Origin: Azoarcus sp.
Lineage (GTDB): Bacteria > Pseudomonadota > Gammaproteobacteria > Burkholderiales > Rhodocyclaceae
DNA length: 64,000 bases
Assembly: GCA_030656215.1 (NCBI GenBank)
Contig: JAUSOD010000055.1
Span: 1-64,000 of the forward strand
Direction: 5' to 3'
Part shown: positions 55,571 through 63,480 of the stretch, piece by piece
How the letters are laid out: each line of letters starts with the position of its first letter
How positions within the stretch are numbered: position 1 is the stretch's first letter
Notes under the pieces: generated by a model
Seen by the model: only the letters and a program-made list of their open reading frames with translations
Database searches by the model: none
What the model was told of the DNA's origin: nothing
Position numbers and translations under genes: made by a program

Positions 55571-57934
55571 TCAGTGCGCCATCAGCGGTGCGCGCACCGG
55601 GCCGCGGCGCGGGATCAGCATGTCGATGGTCACCGCCAGCGCCGGCAGCAGGGTGATCGCCATGATCATGTTCATCATGAACATGAAGGTCAGCAGCATG
55701 CCCATGTCGGCCTGGAACTTGAGCGCAGAGAACGACCAGGTGGCGACCCCGATCGACAGCGTTACCGCGGTGAACACGGTGGCGACGCCGATCTCGCGCA
55801 GGGCCTGCTTGAACGCGGTGACGATGTCCTCGCCGTGGGCCATGTGCATCTGCAGCCGGTTGTAGATGTAGAAGGCGTAATCGACGCCGATCCCGACCGC
55901 CAGCACCATCACCGGCAGGGTCGCCACGGTCAGGCCGATGTCGAGCTCCTTCATGAACCAGTAGCCGAGGAAGGTGGCCAGCGTCAGCGGCACGCAGCAC
56001 GCCACCATCGCACGCCAGTCGCGATACACCAGGAACACCAGCACCAGGATGGTGGCGTAGACATAGAGCATCATCGGCAACTCGGAATGCTCGACGATCT
56101 CGTTGGTCGCCGCCTGCACCCCGGCGTTGCCGCTTGCGAGGCGCACGCTGACGCCCTCGAAGGGCTGGGTTGCGCGGAAGTGCTTGACCGCGGCAACCAC
56201 GCCTTCGAGGGTCGAGGCCTTGTGGTCGGTCAGGTAGAGGTTGACCGGCAGCAGCGTGCAGTCGGCATTGAACAGGCGCAGGCCTTCGGGCACCTGGCGC
56301 ACTGCTTCACCGAGCGTCAGCTCATCCTGCGGCAGCGCCGCCCACTTCGGGCTGCCTTCATTAACCCCGGAGGCGGCGAGCTTGGTCAGGGTCGGCAGCG
56401 ACTGCGCCGAGAGCACGCCGGGCACGTTGGCAAGGTGCCAGGTCAGGCGGTCGACATGGCTCATGACGTCATGGCGGAAGCAACCGTCCTTGGGGGTCTC
56501 CACCACCACGGTGAGCAGGTCGAGGCCGAGGCTGTAATGGTCCACCACCGCCTGCACGTCCCGGTTGTAGCGCGAATCGTCGTGCAGTTCGGGGGCACCC
56601 GGCAGCACATGGCCGACGTGGCGGCCCTGACTCTGCCACACCGCGACCCCCATCAGCAGCGCGCAGACCAGGGTGCCGATGGCGGCATTGCGCGGGCTGG
56701 CGATATGCACGCCGAGCGCGGCCATCATGCGATTGCGCAGGTGCTCGACCTTGCCCGCGCGCAGCACGAAGGCTTCATCGAAGCGGAAGTAGCTTGCCAG
56801 CACCGGCAGCATGATCAGGTTGGTAACGATCTTGTAGGCGACCCCGACCGAAGCGGTGATCGCCAGCTCGCGAATCATCGGGATCGGCACCAGCACCAGG
56901 GTGGCGAAGCCGACAAAGGCCGTGATCAGCGCCAGCGTGCCCGGCACCAGCAGGCCGGTGAAGCTGCGGCTGGCGGCGGTGTAGCCGTCGGCGCCGTTGA
57001 TCACCTCCTTGGCGATGTAGTTGACCTGCTGGATGCCGTGCGACACCCCGATCGCAAACACCAGAAAGGGCACCAGGATGGCGAGCGGATCGAGGCCGAA
57101 ACCCAGTAGCGTGATGGTGCCGAACTGCCAAACCACCGACACCAGCGAGCACGACAGTGGCAGGAAAGTCAGCAGCCACGAGCGGGTGTACCAGTAGACG
57201 GCAGCAGCCGTGAGGACGAAGGCGAGCGCGAAGAACTCGATCACACTGGTCGCGCCTTCCGAAATATCGCCCATCTGCTTGGCGAAACCGATGATGCGGA
57301 TGCGGATATCGTCGTCGGAGAAGGCGTCGCGCAACTCCTTCTCGAGGCGTTGGCTGAACTCGAAGTAGTCGAGCCGCTCGCCGGTCTGCGGGTCGGGGTC
57401 GGCCAGTTCGGCGACCACCATCGCGGACGAGGAATCGTTGGCCACCAGACTGCCGATGAAGCCGCCGATGATGGTGCGTTCGCGGATCGCACTGATGTTG
57501 TCGGGGGTGAGCGCCTTCACCGTGACGTCACCGCCTATCACGTCCTCGGCCTTCATCCCCTCTTCGGTGATCTGCACCGCACGGGTGTTCGGCGTCCATA
57601 GCGAACTGACCGTGCGCCGGTCGACGCCCTTCATGAAGAACAGCGCCTGGGTGACGTCGTGCAGTTTGGTCAGCGCCTTCTCGTTCCAGATGTCGCCGCG
57701 CGTGGCTTCGACGGTGACGATGATGCGGTTGGCACCGAACAGCACCTCGCGGTACTGGTTGAAGGTCTGGATGTATTCGTGATCCTGCGGCAGCTGCTTG
57801 TCGAAGCCGGCGCTCATGTTCAGGCGGGCGGCGAACACCGCCATCACCGCGGTGAATGCCAGCAGCGCAAGCAAAATGGGCAGGCGGAACCTGAAGCAGA
57901 AACGCTGCAGGGCCAGCACTGATTTCTCGATCAT
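55571..57934 (-). CDS. RND/MMPL-family transporter
   Basis: A 787-residue inner-membrane protein with two halves. Each half has a large periplasmic loop after the first membrane helix and a block of about five helices, as in MMPL/HpnN-type RND proteins that export lipids or hydrophobic compounds. Visible motifs are FAIGVSHGIQQVNYIA and VGIGVDYAFYIYNRLQ, which are the sterol-sensing-like proton-relay segments. There is no adaptor (MFP) or TolC gene nearby. Its companions are DUF1302, DUF1329 and YCF48-like genes. Confidence 0.88.
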   Translation of the reverse strand: MIEKSVLALQRFCFRFRLPILLALLAFTAVMAVFAARLNMSAGFDKQLPQDHEYIQTFNQYREVLFGANRIIVTVEATRGDIWNEKALTKLHDVTQALFFMKGVDRRTVSSLWTPNTRAVQITEEGMKAEDVIGGDVTVKALTPDNISAIRERTIIGGFIGSLVANDSSSAMVVAELADPDPQTGERLDYFEFSQRLEKELRDAFSDDDIRIRIIGFAKQMGDISEGATSVIEFFALAFVLTAAAVYWYTRSWLLTFLPLSCSLVSVVWQFGTITLLGFGLDPLAILVPFLVFAIGVSHGIQQVNYIAKEVINGADGYTAASRSFTGLLVPGTLALITAFVGFATLVLVPIPMIRELAITASVGVAYKIVTNLIMLPVLASYFRFDEAFVLRAGKVEHLRNRMMAALGVHIASPRNAAIGTLVCALLMGVAVWQSQGRHVGHVLPGAPELHDDSRYNRDVQAVVDHYSLGLDLLTVVVETPKDGCFRHDVMSHVDRLTWHLANVPGVLSAQSLPTLTKLAASGVNEGSPKWAALPQDELTLGEAVRQVPEGLRLFNADCTLLPVNLYLTDHKASTLEGVVAAVKHFRATQPFEGVSVRLASGNAGVQAATNEIVEHSELPMMLYVYATILVLVFLVYRDWRAMVACCVPLTLATFLGYWFMKELDIGLTVATLPVMVLAVGIGVDYAFYIYNRLQMHMAHGEDIVTAFKQALREIGVATVFTAVTLSIGVATWSFSALKFQADMGMLLTFMFMMNMIMAITLLPALAVTIDMLIPRRGPVRAPLMAH

Positions 57935-57952
57935 GTCGGGGGTTCCATTGGT

Positions 57953-57984
57953 CCGGGGCCGGACCGGCTTGCATCCGGCCCCGG
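57953..57984 (-). repeat. intercistronic hairpin after DUF1302 gene
   Basis: A perfect 11-bp stem (CCGGGGCCGGA with its complement) and a 10-base loop in the 59-base gap between the DUF1302 and RND genes. There is no T-run, so it is more likely an RNA-stabilising or partial-termination element that lowers downstream expression. Confidence 0.65.
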
Positions 57985-57993
57985 CGCGGTACA

Positions 57994-59805
57994 TCAGAAC
58001 GAGTAGGAAATGCTCGCGGAAACGAAGTCGCGGTCGCGCATCAGGTTGTTGGCCCCACCGCCGTGGAAGTTCACCCACTGGATCGCACCCTTCCAGCTGT
58101 CACGGAAGTTGGCAAACAAGGACAACGTGAGCGCCTTGCGCCCCTCGACGAAGGGAATCGCGTTCGGGCTGGTACCGGACACGTCGTGATACCAGTCGAT
58201 CTGCGGAGTCAGGGTGACGCCGGTGCCGAAGGCGTTGGGGTAATTCAGCCCCATCTCGAACACGTAGCCCCACGAGGTCCTGTCCGGCAACGAGTAGTCG
58301 GGCAGGAAGTACGGCGTGCGCCCGCTTCGGTCCAACCCCGGGTAGTGGGTAACCGCGGCTTCGGTGAGGATGAAGCCGTCGCTTGCCCCGACCGCCTTCG
58401 CCAGCCCGCCCAGCGGATCGTTGTGGGAGAAGGTGTAGAAGCCGGTCAGGTGCATCTGGTACTTCTCTTCCTCGACGAAGCCGGGATGGCTGCCGACGTC
58501 GTAGACGCTGTTCTTGTCGAAGACCCCACTGGCGCCCAGTGATCCGAACGGCACAGTTGGATCAATGCCGACACTATCTCGTGGGCGATAGGACAACTCG
58601 GCGCCGACAGCCACATTCATGAGCTTGGTGTTGGCCGAAATTGCGTACAAGTCCTTGTCCTCTCCATAGGCGACGAAGTAGCCCGTAACCGCAAGATTCC
58701 TGTCTCCGGTGAAACCGAGGAAGGGCAACTTGTCGTGGTAGCGCTGGTAGGTGAAGGCGAACTCGGTGTCGATCTCCTCGGCGTTGTAGCGGAAGTTCAC
58801 CCCGTACTGGCCGTTGTTCTTTGCCTCCCGGGTGCCGAGATAGGGCACAGCGATCCCGCCCGCGACCGCATCGGCGTCTGACAGCCCGGAGTTGTCACCG
58901 CAACGCCCATTGGGCAGGCCGGCGCAGGCACCCACACCGGCGAAGTCCTCGATGATGCTGGTCGGCACGTAGGCCACCCGGCGGCCCTTGCCGAGCACAT
59001 CGGCGGCCGAGAAGAAGGTGCCTGCCGGATCGAACTTGAAGCTGTTCCAGCCGAACTGGTAGTAGGCTTCCACGCCCAGGTTCTCAGTGATGCCGAGCGA
59101 GCCCGACAACATCGGCGCCGGGATGAAGATCTCCTTCAGCTGGGTGCCGGGTACATGGAATTTCTGCAGGTCGATGGCGTTGATCTGGTTCACCCCGCCG
59201 AGGATGAAGATGTCCTCACCCCAGGAGATGACCTGGTTGCCGAACTTGAGCTTGCCGTATTGCTCGCCGATCGAGAAGCTCTTGGCCACCCAGGCGTCGA
59301 GCAGCGTGACCTCGCCGGCCGCCGCGTTATCCACATCGGTACGGCGGGTGTCCCGCGCCTGCGAGTCGTTGAACCAGGTCACCCGCGCCAGCGCGCTCCA
59401 GCCGCCCGGGTACTTCAGCGCCAGGTCGTGGGTGCCCTTGAGCACCGCGGAGACGATGTCGCCCTTCTTGTAGTTGAGGTTGCCGTCGTCGAAGTTGGTG
59501 TAGTTGAAGTCGGCGTTGGCGTAGCCCGTTCCGTCGGTCAGGTTGTAGACCCGGGACAAGTCATTGTTGGTGCCGTTGTTGCAGCCACCGCTGTCGTTGC
59601 CGATGGTCTTGCAACCGGCGGACGAGGTGCGGGCCATCAGGCCGTAGGAGACGGTGCTGTCGAAGCTGCCCGACAGGCCCTCCTCCGAGCCGAAACGGAA
59701 TGCGTGGCTGCTCGGTGCCCACAGGCTTGCGGCGACGGCAAGCGCAAGGGTCGAGGGGGCGAGGGCAAATACCGCCCGACGATGCGACATCGATCTTGAT
59801 TTCAT
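57994..59805 (-). CDS. DUF1302 outer-membrane-type protein
   Basis: A 603-residue exported protein. A signal peptide ends at PSSHA (about residue 35), then the family opening FRFGSEEGLSGSFDSTVSYG appears. The rest is rich in aromatic-bearing beta strands and ends SASISYSF with a terminal Phe, as in outer-membrane beta barrels. DUF1302 proteins commonly co-occur with DUF1329 and MMPL-RND genes and are suspected to handle hydrophobic compounds. Two short Cys-bearing loops (AGCKTIGNDSGGC and GACAGLPNGRCG) are unusual for a barrel. Confidence 0.88.
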   Translation of the reverse strand: MKSRSMSHRRAVFALAPSTLALAVAASLWAPSSHAFRFGSEEGLSGSFDSTVSYGLMARTSSAGCKTIGNDSGGCNNGTNNDLSRVYNLTDGTGYANADFNYTNFDDGNLNYKKGDIVSAVLKGTHDLALKYPGGWSALARVTWFNDSQARDTRRTDVDNAAAGEVTLLDAWVAKSFSIGEQYGKLKFGNQVISWGEDIFILGGVNQINAIDLQKFHVPGTQLKEIFIPAPMLSGSLGITENLGVEAYYQFGWNSFKFDPAGTFFSAADVLGKGRRVAYVPTSIIEDFAGVGACAGLPNGRCGDNSGLSDADAVAGGIAVPYLGTREAKNNGQYGVNFRYNAEEIDTEFAFTYQRYHDKLPFLGFTGDRNLAVTGYFVAYGEDKDLYAISANTKLMNVAVGAELSYRPRDSVGIDPTVPFGSLGASGVFDKNSVYDVGSHPGFVEEEKYQMHLTGFYTFSHNDPLGGLAKAVGASDGFILTEAAVTHYPGLDRSGRTPYFLPDYSLPDRTSWGYVFEMGLNYPNAFGTGVTLTPQIDWYHDVSGTSPNAIPFVEGRKALTLSLFANFRDSWKGAIQWVNFHGGGANNLMRDRDFVSASISYSF

Positions 59806-59831
59806 GGCGATCTCCTGGAGTCGGGTCAGGT

Positions 59832-61211
59832 TCAGCGTTCGCCGCTGCGGCGCATCTGGTCGGGGCTGAAGGTGGCCTGGTTGATGCGGCCTTCCTTCGC
59901 GGCGGTCAGGTCGATGACCTCGCCCTCGGCGGTCCAGTTGTCCACCACATAGCGCCGGGCGACGAGGTCGTACATCTGGGTTTCGTAGGTAATGCAGGCG
60001 CCGACATCGGGCGCGGCCCAAAGGCTGCCTTCCTGCACCCGCCACAGGTTGCCCTTGGCGTCATACATGTCGACCTGCAGCAAGGCCCACGAATCTTCGT
60101 CGAAGTGAAACACGCGCTTGGCGAAGGAATGGCGCTTGTCCGCCTTAACCGTGGCCTCGACCACCCACACGCGGTGCGGCTCGTAGCGCATGAAGTCGCG
60201 ATCGACGTAATCAGCCTCGAGCATGTCCTTGAACTTGTTGCTCTTGTCGATCAGCTTGTTGGAGTTGTACGGCACGTACATCTCCTTCTTGCCGACCAGC
60301 TTGTAGTCGTAACGGTCAAGCGCGCCGGTAAACACGTTGATCTGGTCGACAAAGTAGAGGTTGTCGAAGCCGGCAATCGGGTTGTCGTAGGCGAAGGTCG
60401 GCGAACGGCGCACGCGGCGTTGGCCGGGGAAATAGATCCAGGCATCCTGCGGCTTGTCGAGGTAGGCGTGGATCAGGTAACCCTCGCCCGCGCGGGAAGC
60501 CGGCGACAGCACCTCGTAAAGCAGCTTCGACTCCACCCCGCCGACATCAGCCGGCCCGGTGACGGCAGGGTCGTTGAACGGATACAGCTCGGACGCCCAC
60601 TGCTTGTTCTCGGTGTAGCCGCCGCTCTTGTCGGGCATCAGCGCGGAGATCTGCGCCTTGCGCCCCAAGCCGGTGTAGCGCAGCTTGTAGTTCCACATCG
60701 CCTCGGCGCCGCTCTTCGGGAACGGGAACGGCAGCCCGGCGCCCAGCACCTGCTCGAGCTGCCAGCCATCGGCGCCAAGCTTTGCCGAGGTGGCGTTCTT
60801 GCGGGTTTGCTGAGCGACCACGTCGGGCACCGGGCAACTGCGTTTGCTCGGATAGACATCCATGCGGTAGCCCTGATAGGTCTTGATCAGTGCAATCTGA
60901 CCTGCGGACAGCTTGTCGGCGTATTTGTCGACGTTCGCGGCATCGATCGAGAACAGCGGCTTGTCGTCCTTGTACGGGTCGACCCGGCCTGGCTTCCAGC
61001 CGGCAGGGACCTGGGTCATGCCACCGCTCCACGCGGGAATGCTGCCGTCGGCATTCTTGCCCACCTCGGCACCGATCGGGGTCAGGGTCTTGCCCAGCGT
61101 GGCCACTTCGGCATCGGTCGCCACCGCTTGCGCGAGCGGACTGCCGAGCAGTGCTGCGATGGCCAGTGCCAGCAGCCCCGGGCGAACGTGCCTTGTTATC
61201 GTTTTGTTCAT
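59832..61211 (-). CDS. DUF1329 periplasmic protein
   Basis: A 459-residue exported protein with a signal peptide ending near SPLAQA (residue 29). Family marks are LTPIGAEVGKNADGSIPAWSGG at the mature N-terminus (in parts), YIYFPGQRR-like DAWIYFPGQRRVRRSP, and the C-terminal FSPDQMRR. DUF1329 is related in fold to LolA/LolB lipid carriers, so a periplasmic carrier role is plausible. It is 26 bases before the DUF1302 gene and 52 bases after the cytochrome gene. Confidence 0.88.
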   Translation of the reverse strand: MNKTITRHVRPGLLALAIAALLGSPLAQAVATDAEVATLGKTLTPIGAEVGKNADGSIPAWSGGMTQVPAGWKPGRVDPYKDDKPLFSIDAANVDKYADKLSAGQIALIKTYQGYRMDVYPSKRSCPVPDVVAQQTRKNATSAKLGADGWQLEQVLGAGLPFPFPKSGAEAMWNYKLRYTGLGRKAQISALMPDKSGGYTENKQWASELYPFNDPAVTGPADVGGVESKLLYEVLSPASRAGEGYLIHAYLDKPQDAWIYFPGQRRVRRSPTFAYDNPIAGFDNLYFVDQINVFTGALDRYDYKLVGKKEMYVPYNSNKLIDKSNKFKDMLEADYVDRDFMRYEPHRVWVVEATVKADKRHSFAKRVFHFDEDSWALLQVDMYDAKGNLWRVQEGSLWAAPDVGACITYETQMYDLVARRYVVDNWTAEGEVIDLTAAKEGRINQATFSPDQMRRSGER

Positions 61212-61263
61212 TTTCTCAGGTCCTCACAAGGTGAAACACGAAAAATCGATACCGCCCGCGATC

Positions 61264-61746
61264 TCATTCGACGCGCAATCCGCGCTCGGCAAGCTGAGTC
61301 ACGATTGCCCGCCGGGTCGCACTGACGTCGGTCAGCGGTGCGTTGCGCAGCCGGGTTACCTCGGCCTCGGTGTAGGGTTCGAGAGCGGCCGGCAAGGTCT
61401 CCGCGGAAAAGGCCTGCAGCATCCAGTTGAGCATCCGGGCGATCTCGCCATCCTTCAGTGGCGAGTTCGAGGTCCCCGGAACCTGCACCAGAAACGCGCG
61501 CCCCTCCGGAATGCTGACGAAGTGTCCGAGCTGACCACGCAGGGTCGGCACGCCGCCCGACTTAGCCCCGCTGCCGTCGGCCTGGTGGCAGCCGGCACAG
61601 TTGAGGATGTACTGGTAGCGCGCCTTGCCGGCCTCGGCGGCCTCGGCGGCATCGGCGGCCTGCGCCGGGCCCGCGAGCCCGAGCCCGGTCACCATCGCGA
61701 CGAGGATCAGCCTGCACACCCCGCCCGGAACAAGCTGCCTGCTCAT
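61264..61746 (-). CDS. periplasmic monoheme cytochrome c
   Basis: A 160-residue protein with a signal peptide (cleavage after GPAQA, residue 30) and one heme motif CAGCH (Cys50-His54). It is a likely electron acceptor for the quinoprotein amine dehydrogenase, in the place where azurin or amicyanin acts in other systems. It starts 8 bases after the aauA stop with GAGG upstream. In Alcaligenes faecalis a cytochrome gene also follows aauBEDA, as I recall. Confidence 0.88.
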   Translation of the reverse strand: MSRQLVPGGVCRLILVAMVTGLGLAGPAQAADAAEAAEAGKARYQYILNCAGCHQADGSGAKSGGVPTLRGQLGHFVSIPEGRAFLVQVPGTSNSPLKDGEIARMLNWMLQAFSAETLPAALEPYTEAEVTRLRNAPLTDVSATRRAIVTQLAERGLRVE

Positions 61747-61754
61747 CGTCCGCC

Positions 61755-62291
61755 TCAGCTCTTGGTTTCCGCCAGGCCGACCACGGTCGCCAGCGTGCAG
61801 TGGAACATCGTCGAGTCGTTGGCCATACACCAGTTGATGTCGTTGTGCAGGCCCATGCGATAACCCGGCATCTCGCGCTCGTTGGTGTTACAGAAACAGC
61901 GGCCGCAGGCGGTTTTGCCGCAGCAATCGTTGTAGCTGATGAGATAGTCCTTGCCGTCTTCCGGGTTGTGGCAGGTGCCGATCCACGACACCTTGGAGGC
62001 TTCAGTGCCCGGCGGGCAGCTGGTAGCGGTGCCGCCGCAGCAGTTGCACAGGAAGCCGTCCTGGGCGCAGTAGCGCCAGTACTCGCAGTCCTCGTCGGTG
62101 GGTGCGGCTCCGGCCGCCTTCTTGGAGGCCGCGGCACCAGCCGCCTGCGCCGTGCGATCGAAGGGCAGCACCGGCAGCACAAACGCGGTGCCGACCAGCA
62201 ATTTTCCGATACCGATCAACGCGCTGCGGCGCGAGGCGCTCTGCGCCACCTTGCGCGTCTTGCGCTCGAAAAACTCATCCAGCCATTTCAT
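61755..62291 (-). CDS. aauA: aromatic amine dehydrogenase light chain (TTQ subunit)
   Basis: A 178-residue precursor with a long twin-arginine-like export signal (SRRSALIGIGKLLVG) ending near residue 50. The mature part has many cysteines (CEYWRYC, CNCCGG, CCGKTACGRCFC) for the disulfide-rich fold. Trp103 (SWIGTC) and Trp154 (DINWC) are 51 residues apart, as the two Trp residues that form tryptophan tryptophylquinone must be. Asp122 (YNDCCG) and Asp78 fit the catalytic and biogenesis Asp positions. Methylamine dehydrogenase (MauA) is the alternative; the context with a phenylacetaldehyde-type ALDH favours aromatic amines. Confidence 0.92.
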   Translation of the reverse strand: MKWLDEFFERKTRKVAQSASRRSALIGIGKLLVGTAFVLPVLPFDRTAQAAGAAASKKAAGAAPTDEDCEYWRYCAQDGFLCNCCGGTATSCPPGTEASKVSWIGTCHNPEDGKDYLISYNDCCGKTACGRCFCNTNEREMPGYRMGLHNDINWCMANDSTMFHCTLATVVGLAETKS

Positions 62292-62314
62292 TTCAGTTTC
62301 TCCTTGTCACTGAA

Positions 62315-62932
62315 TCAGGCGCGACCGGGCTGGTCGACATGAGGCTGATCGAGGTAGGCCTGGACCGAAGCCACACCCAGCTCCTTGGCGGTGAACAGGC
62401 TCTCGAGCTGTTCGCGCGAATTGACCAGGCCCTTGGCCGCGATCCGGCCCTGCTCGTTGATCAGCACCGCGTACGGCAGCTTGGCCACGCGGTAGGCAAT
62501 ACCCAGCTCGCGCGAGAGCACGTAGGGAAAGTCCTTCAGGCCGGCCTTGTCGTAGAACGCGAGGTGTTCGGGCTGCTCGCCGTCCGATGTCAGCACGACG
62601 CGCATCCAGCTGCGCTCCGACTGGTTGGCCGAACGCAGGATGGGCAGCAGCTTCTTGCACACCGGGCAAGTCGGCGACAGGAAGAACAGCAGCGTGCTCT
62701 TGTCGCCGGGCAGGCCAAGCGAGATGCGCTCGCGGCTGCTGAGCAGATGCGGCAGGTCGAACACCGGGGCCGCCTCGCCGACCTGCGGGCCGGTGTCGAG
62801 CATCAGCGCGCCCATCGGCGCAACACGCTCATAGAGCACGCCGATCTGGCGCGCCAGGGCAAACAGACCGAGCAGCGCGGCGAGCACCGCAATCCACAGC
62901 AGCACATTCGAAATCATCAGGGCTTCGTTCAT
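62315..62932 (-). CDS. aauD: amine dehydrogenase maturation thioredoxin-like protein
   Basis: A 205-residue MauD-type protein with one N-terminal membrane anchor (about 7-27) and a periplasmic thioredoxin-like domain with CPVC (Cys89, Cys92). It is needed to form or correct the six disulfides of the small subunit in the Paracoccus system. The ATG at 62932 has GGAG six bases upstream and overlaps the aauE stop by 4 bases. Confidence 0.92.
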   Translation of the reverse strand: MNEALMISNVLLWIAVLAALLGLFALARQIGVLYERVAPMGALMLDTGPQVGEAAPVFDLPHLLSSRERISLGLPGDKSTLLFFLSPTCPVCKKLLPILRSANQSERSWMRVVLTSDGEQPEHLAFYDKAGLKDFPYVLSRELGIAYRVAKLPYAVLINEQGRIAAKGLVNSREQLESLFTAKELGVASVQAYLDQPHVDQPGRA

Positions 62933-63480
62933 GATCCGCTCCTCATTTGGGCGAGATGGGGGTGATTGGCAAGCAGCTGGTTGGCTGCCGCATAGAGGGT
63001 GAGCAGTGTCAGCGTGCCGCCGGCGACGGAGAGGTAGTCGATCCAGACCAGGTTGCGGTCGGTACCGAGCTGGGCGCCGACCACGAGCAGTGCAAGCAGC
63101 ACCGCATTGCGCACGACCAGCGCCCAAGACAGCCGGGTGTGGCCCTCGGCGCCGCCGCAGCCGCAGTCGATGGCGGTATGGCCACGGACGACATTGAGCG
63201 CGACGCCCGCGGTAGCCGAGCCAAGCACCAGCAGCCCGAGCACCAGGCCGAGCGGGCGCGAGGCATCGAACAGCAGCGCCACGCCGGCCACGGCTTCGAG
63301 CACCGGAAACAGCCGTGCGAACACGGGTACCAGGGTTTCGGGCAGCAGCCGGTAGAGCTCGACCGAGGCCTCGAATACCACCAGGTCGCGCAGCTTCTGC
63401 CACGCCCCTACGATCAGGATGACCGCCAGTGCGGCACCGCAGGCCCGGGCCAGCACCGGGTCGATGGCGAGGGCGTCCAT
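62929..63480 (-). CDS. aauE: amine dehydrogenase maturation membrane protein
   Basis: A 183-residue MauE-family protein with about four to five membrane segments, a VGAWQKLRDLVVF opening and a periplasmic CGCG motif (AIDCGCGGAEGH). It is thought to work with MauD in disulfide chemistry of the small subunit. Its ATG overlaps the aauB stop by one base and its stop overlaps aauD by four, so translation is tightly coupled. Confidence 0.92.
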   Translation of the reverse strand: MDALAIDPVLARACGAALAVILIVGAWQKLRDLVVFEASVELYRLLPETLVPVFARLFPVLEAVAGVALLFDASRPLGLVLGLLVLGSATAGVALNVVRGHTAIDCGCGGAEGHTRLSWALVVRNAVLLALLVVGAQLGTDRNLVWIDYLSVAGGTLTLLTLYAAANQLLANHPHLAQMRSGS

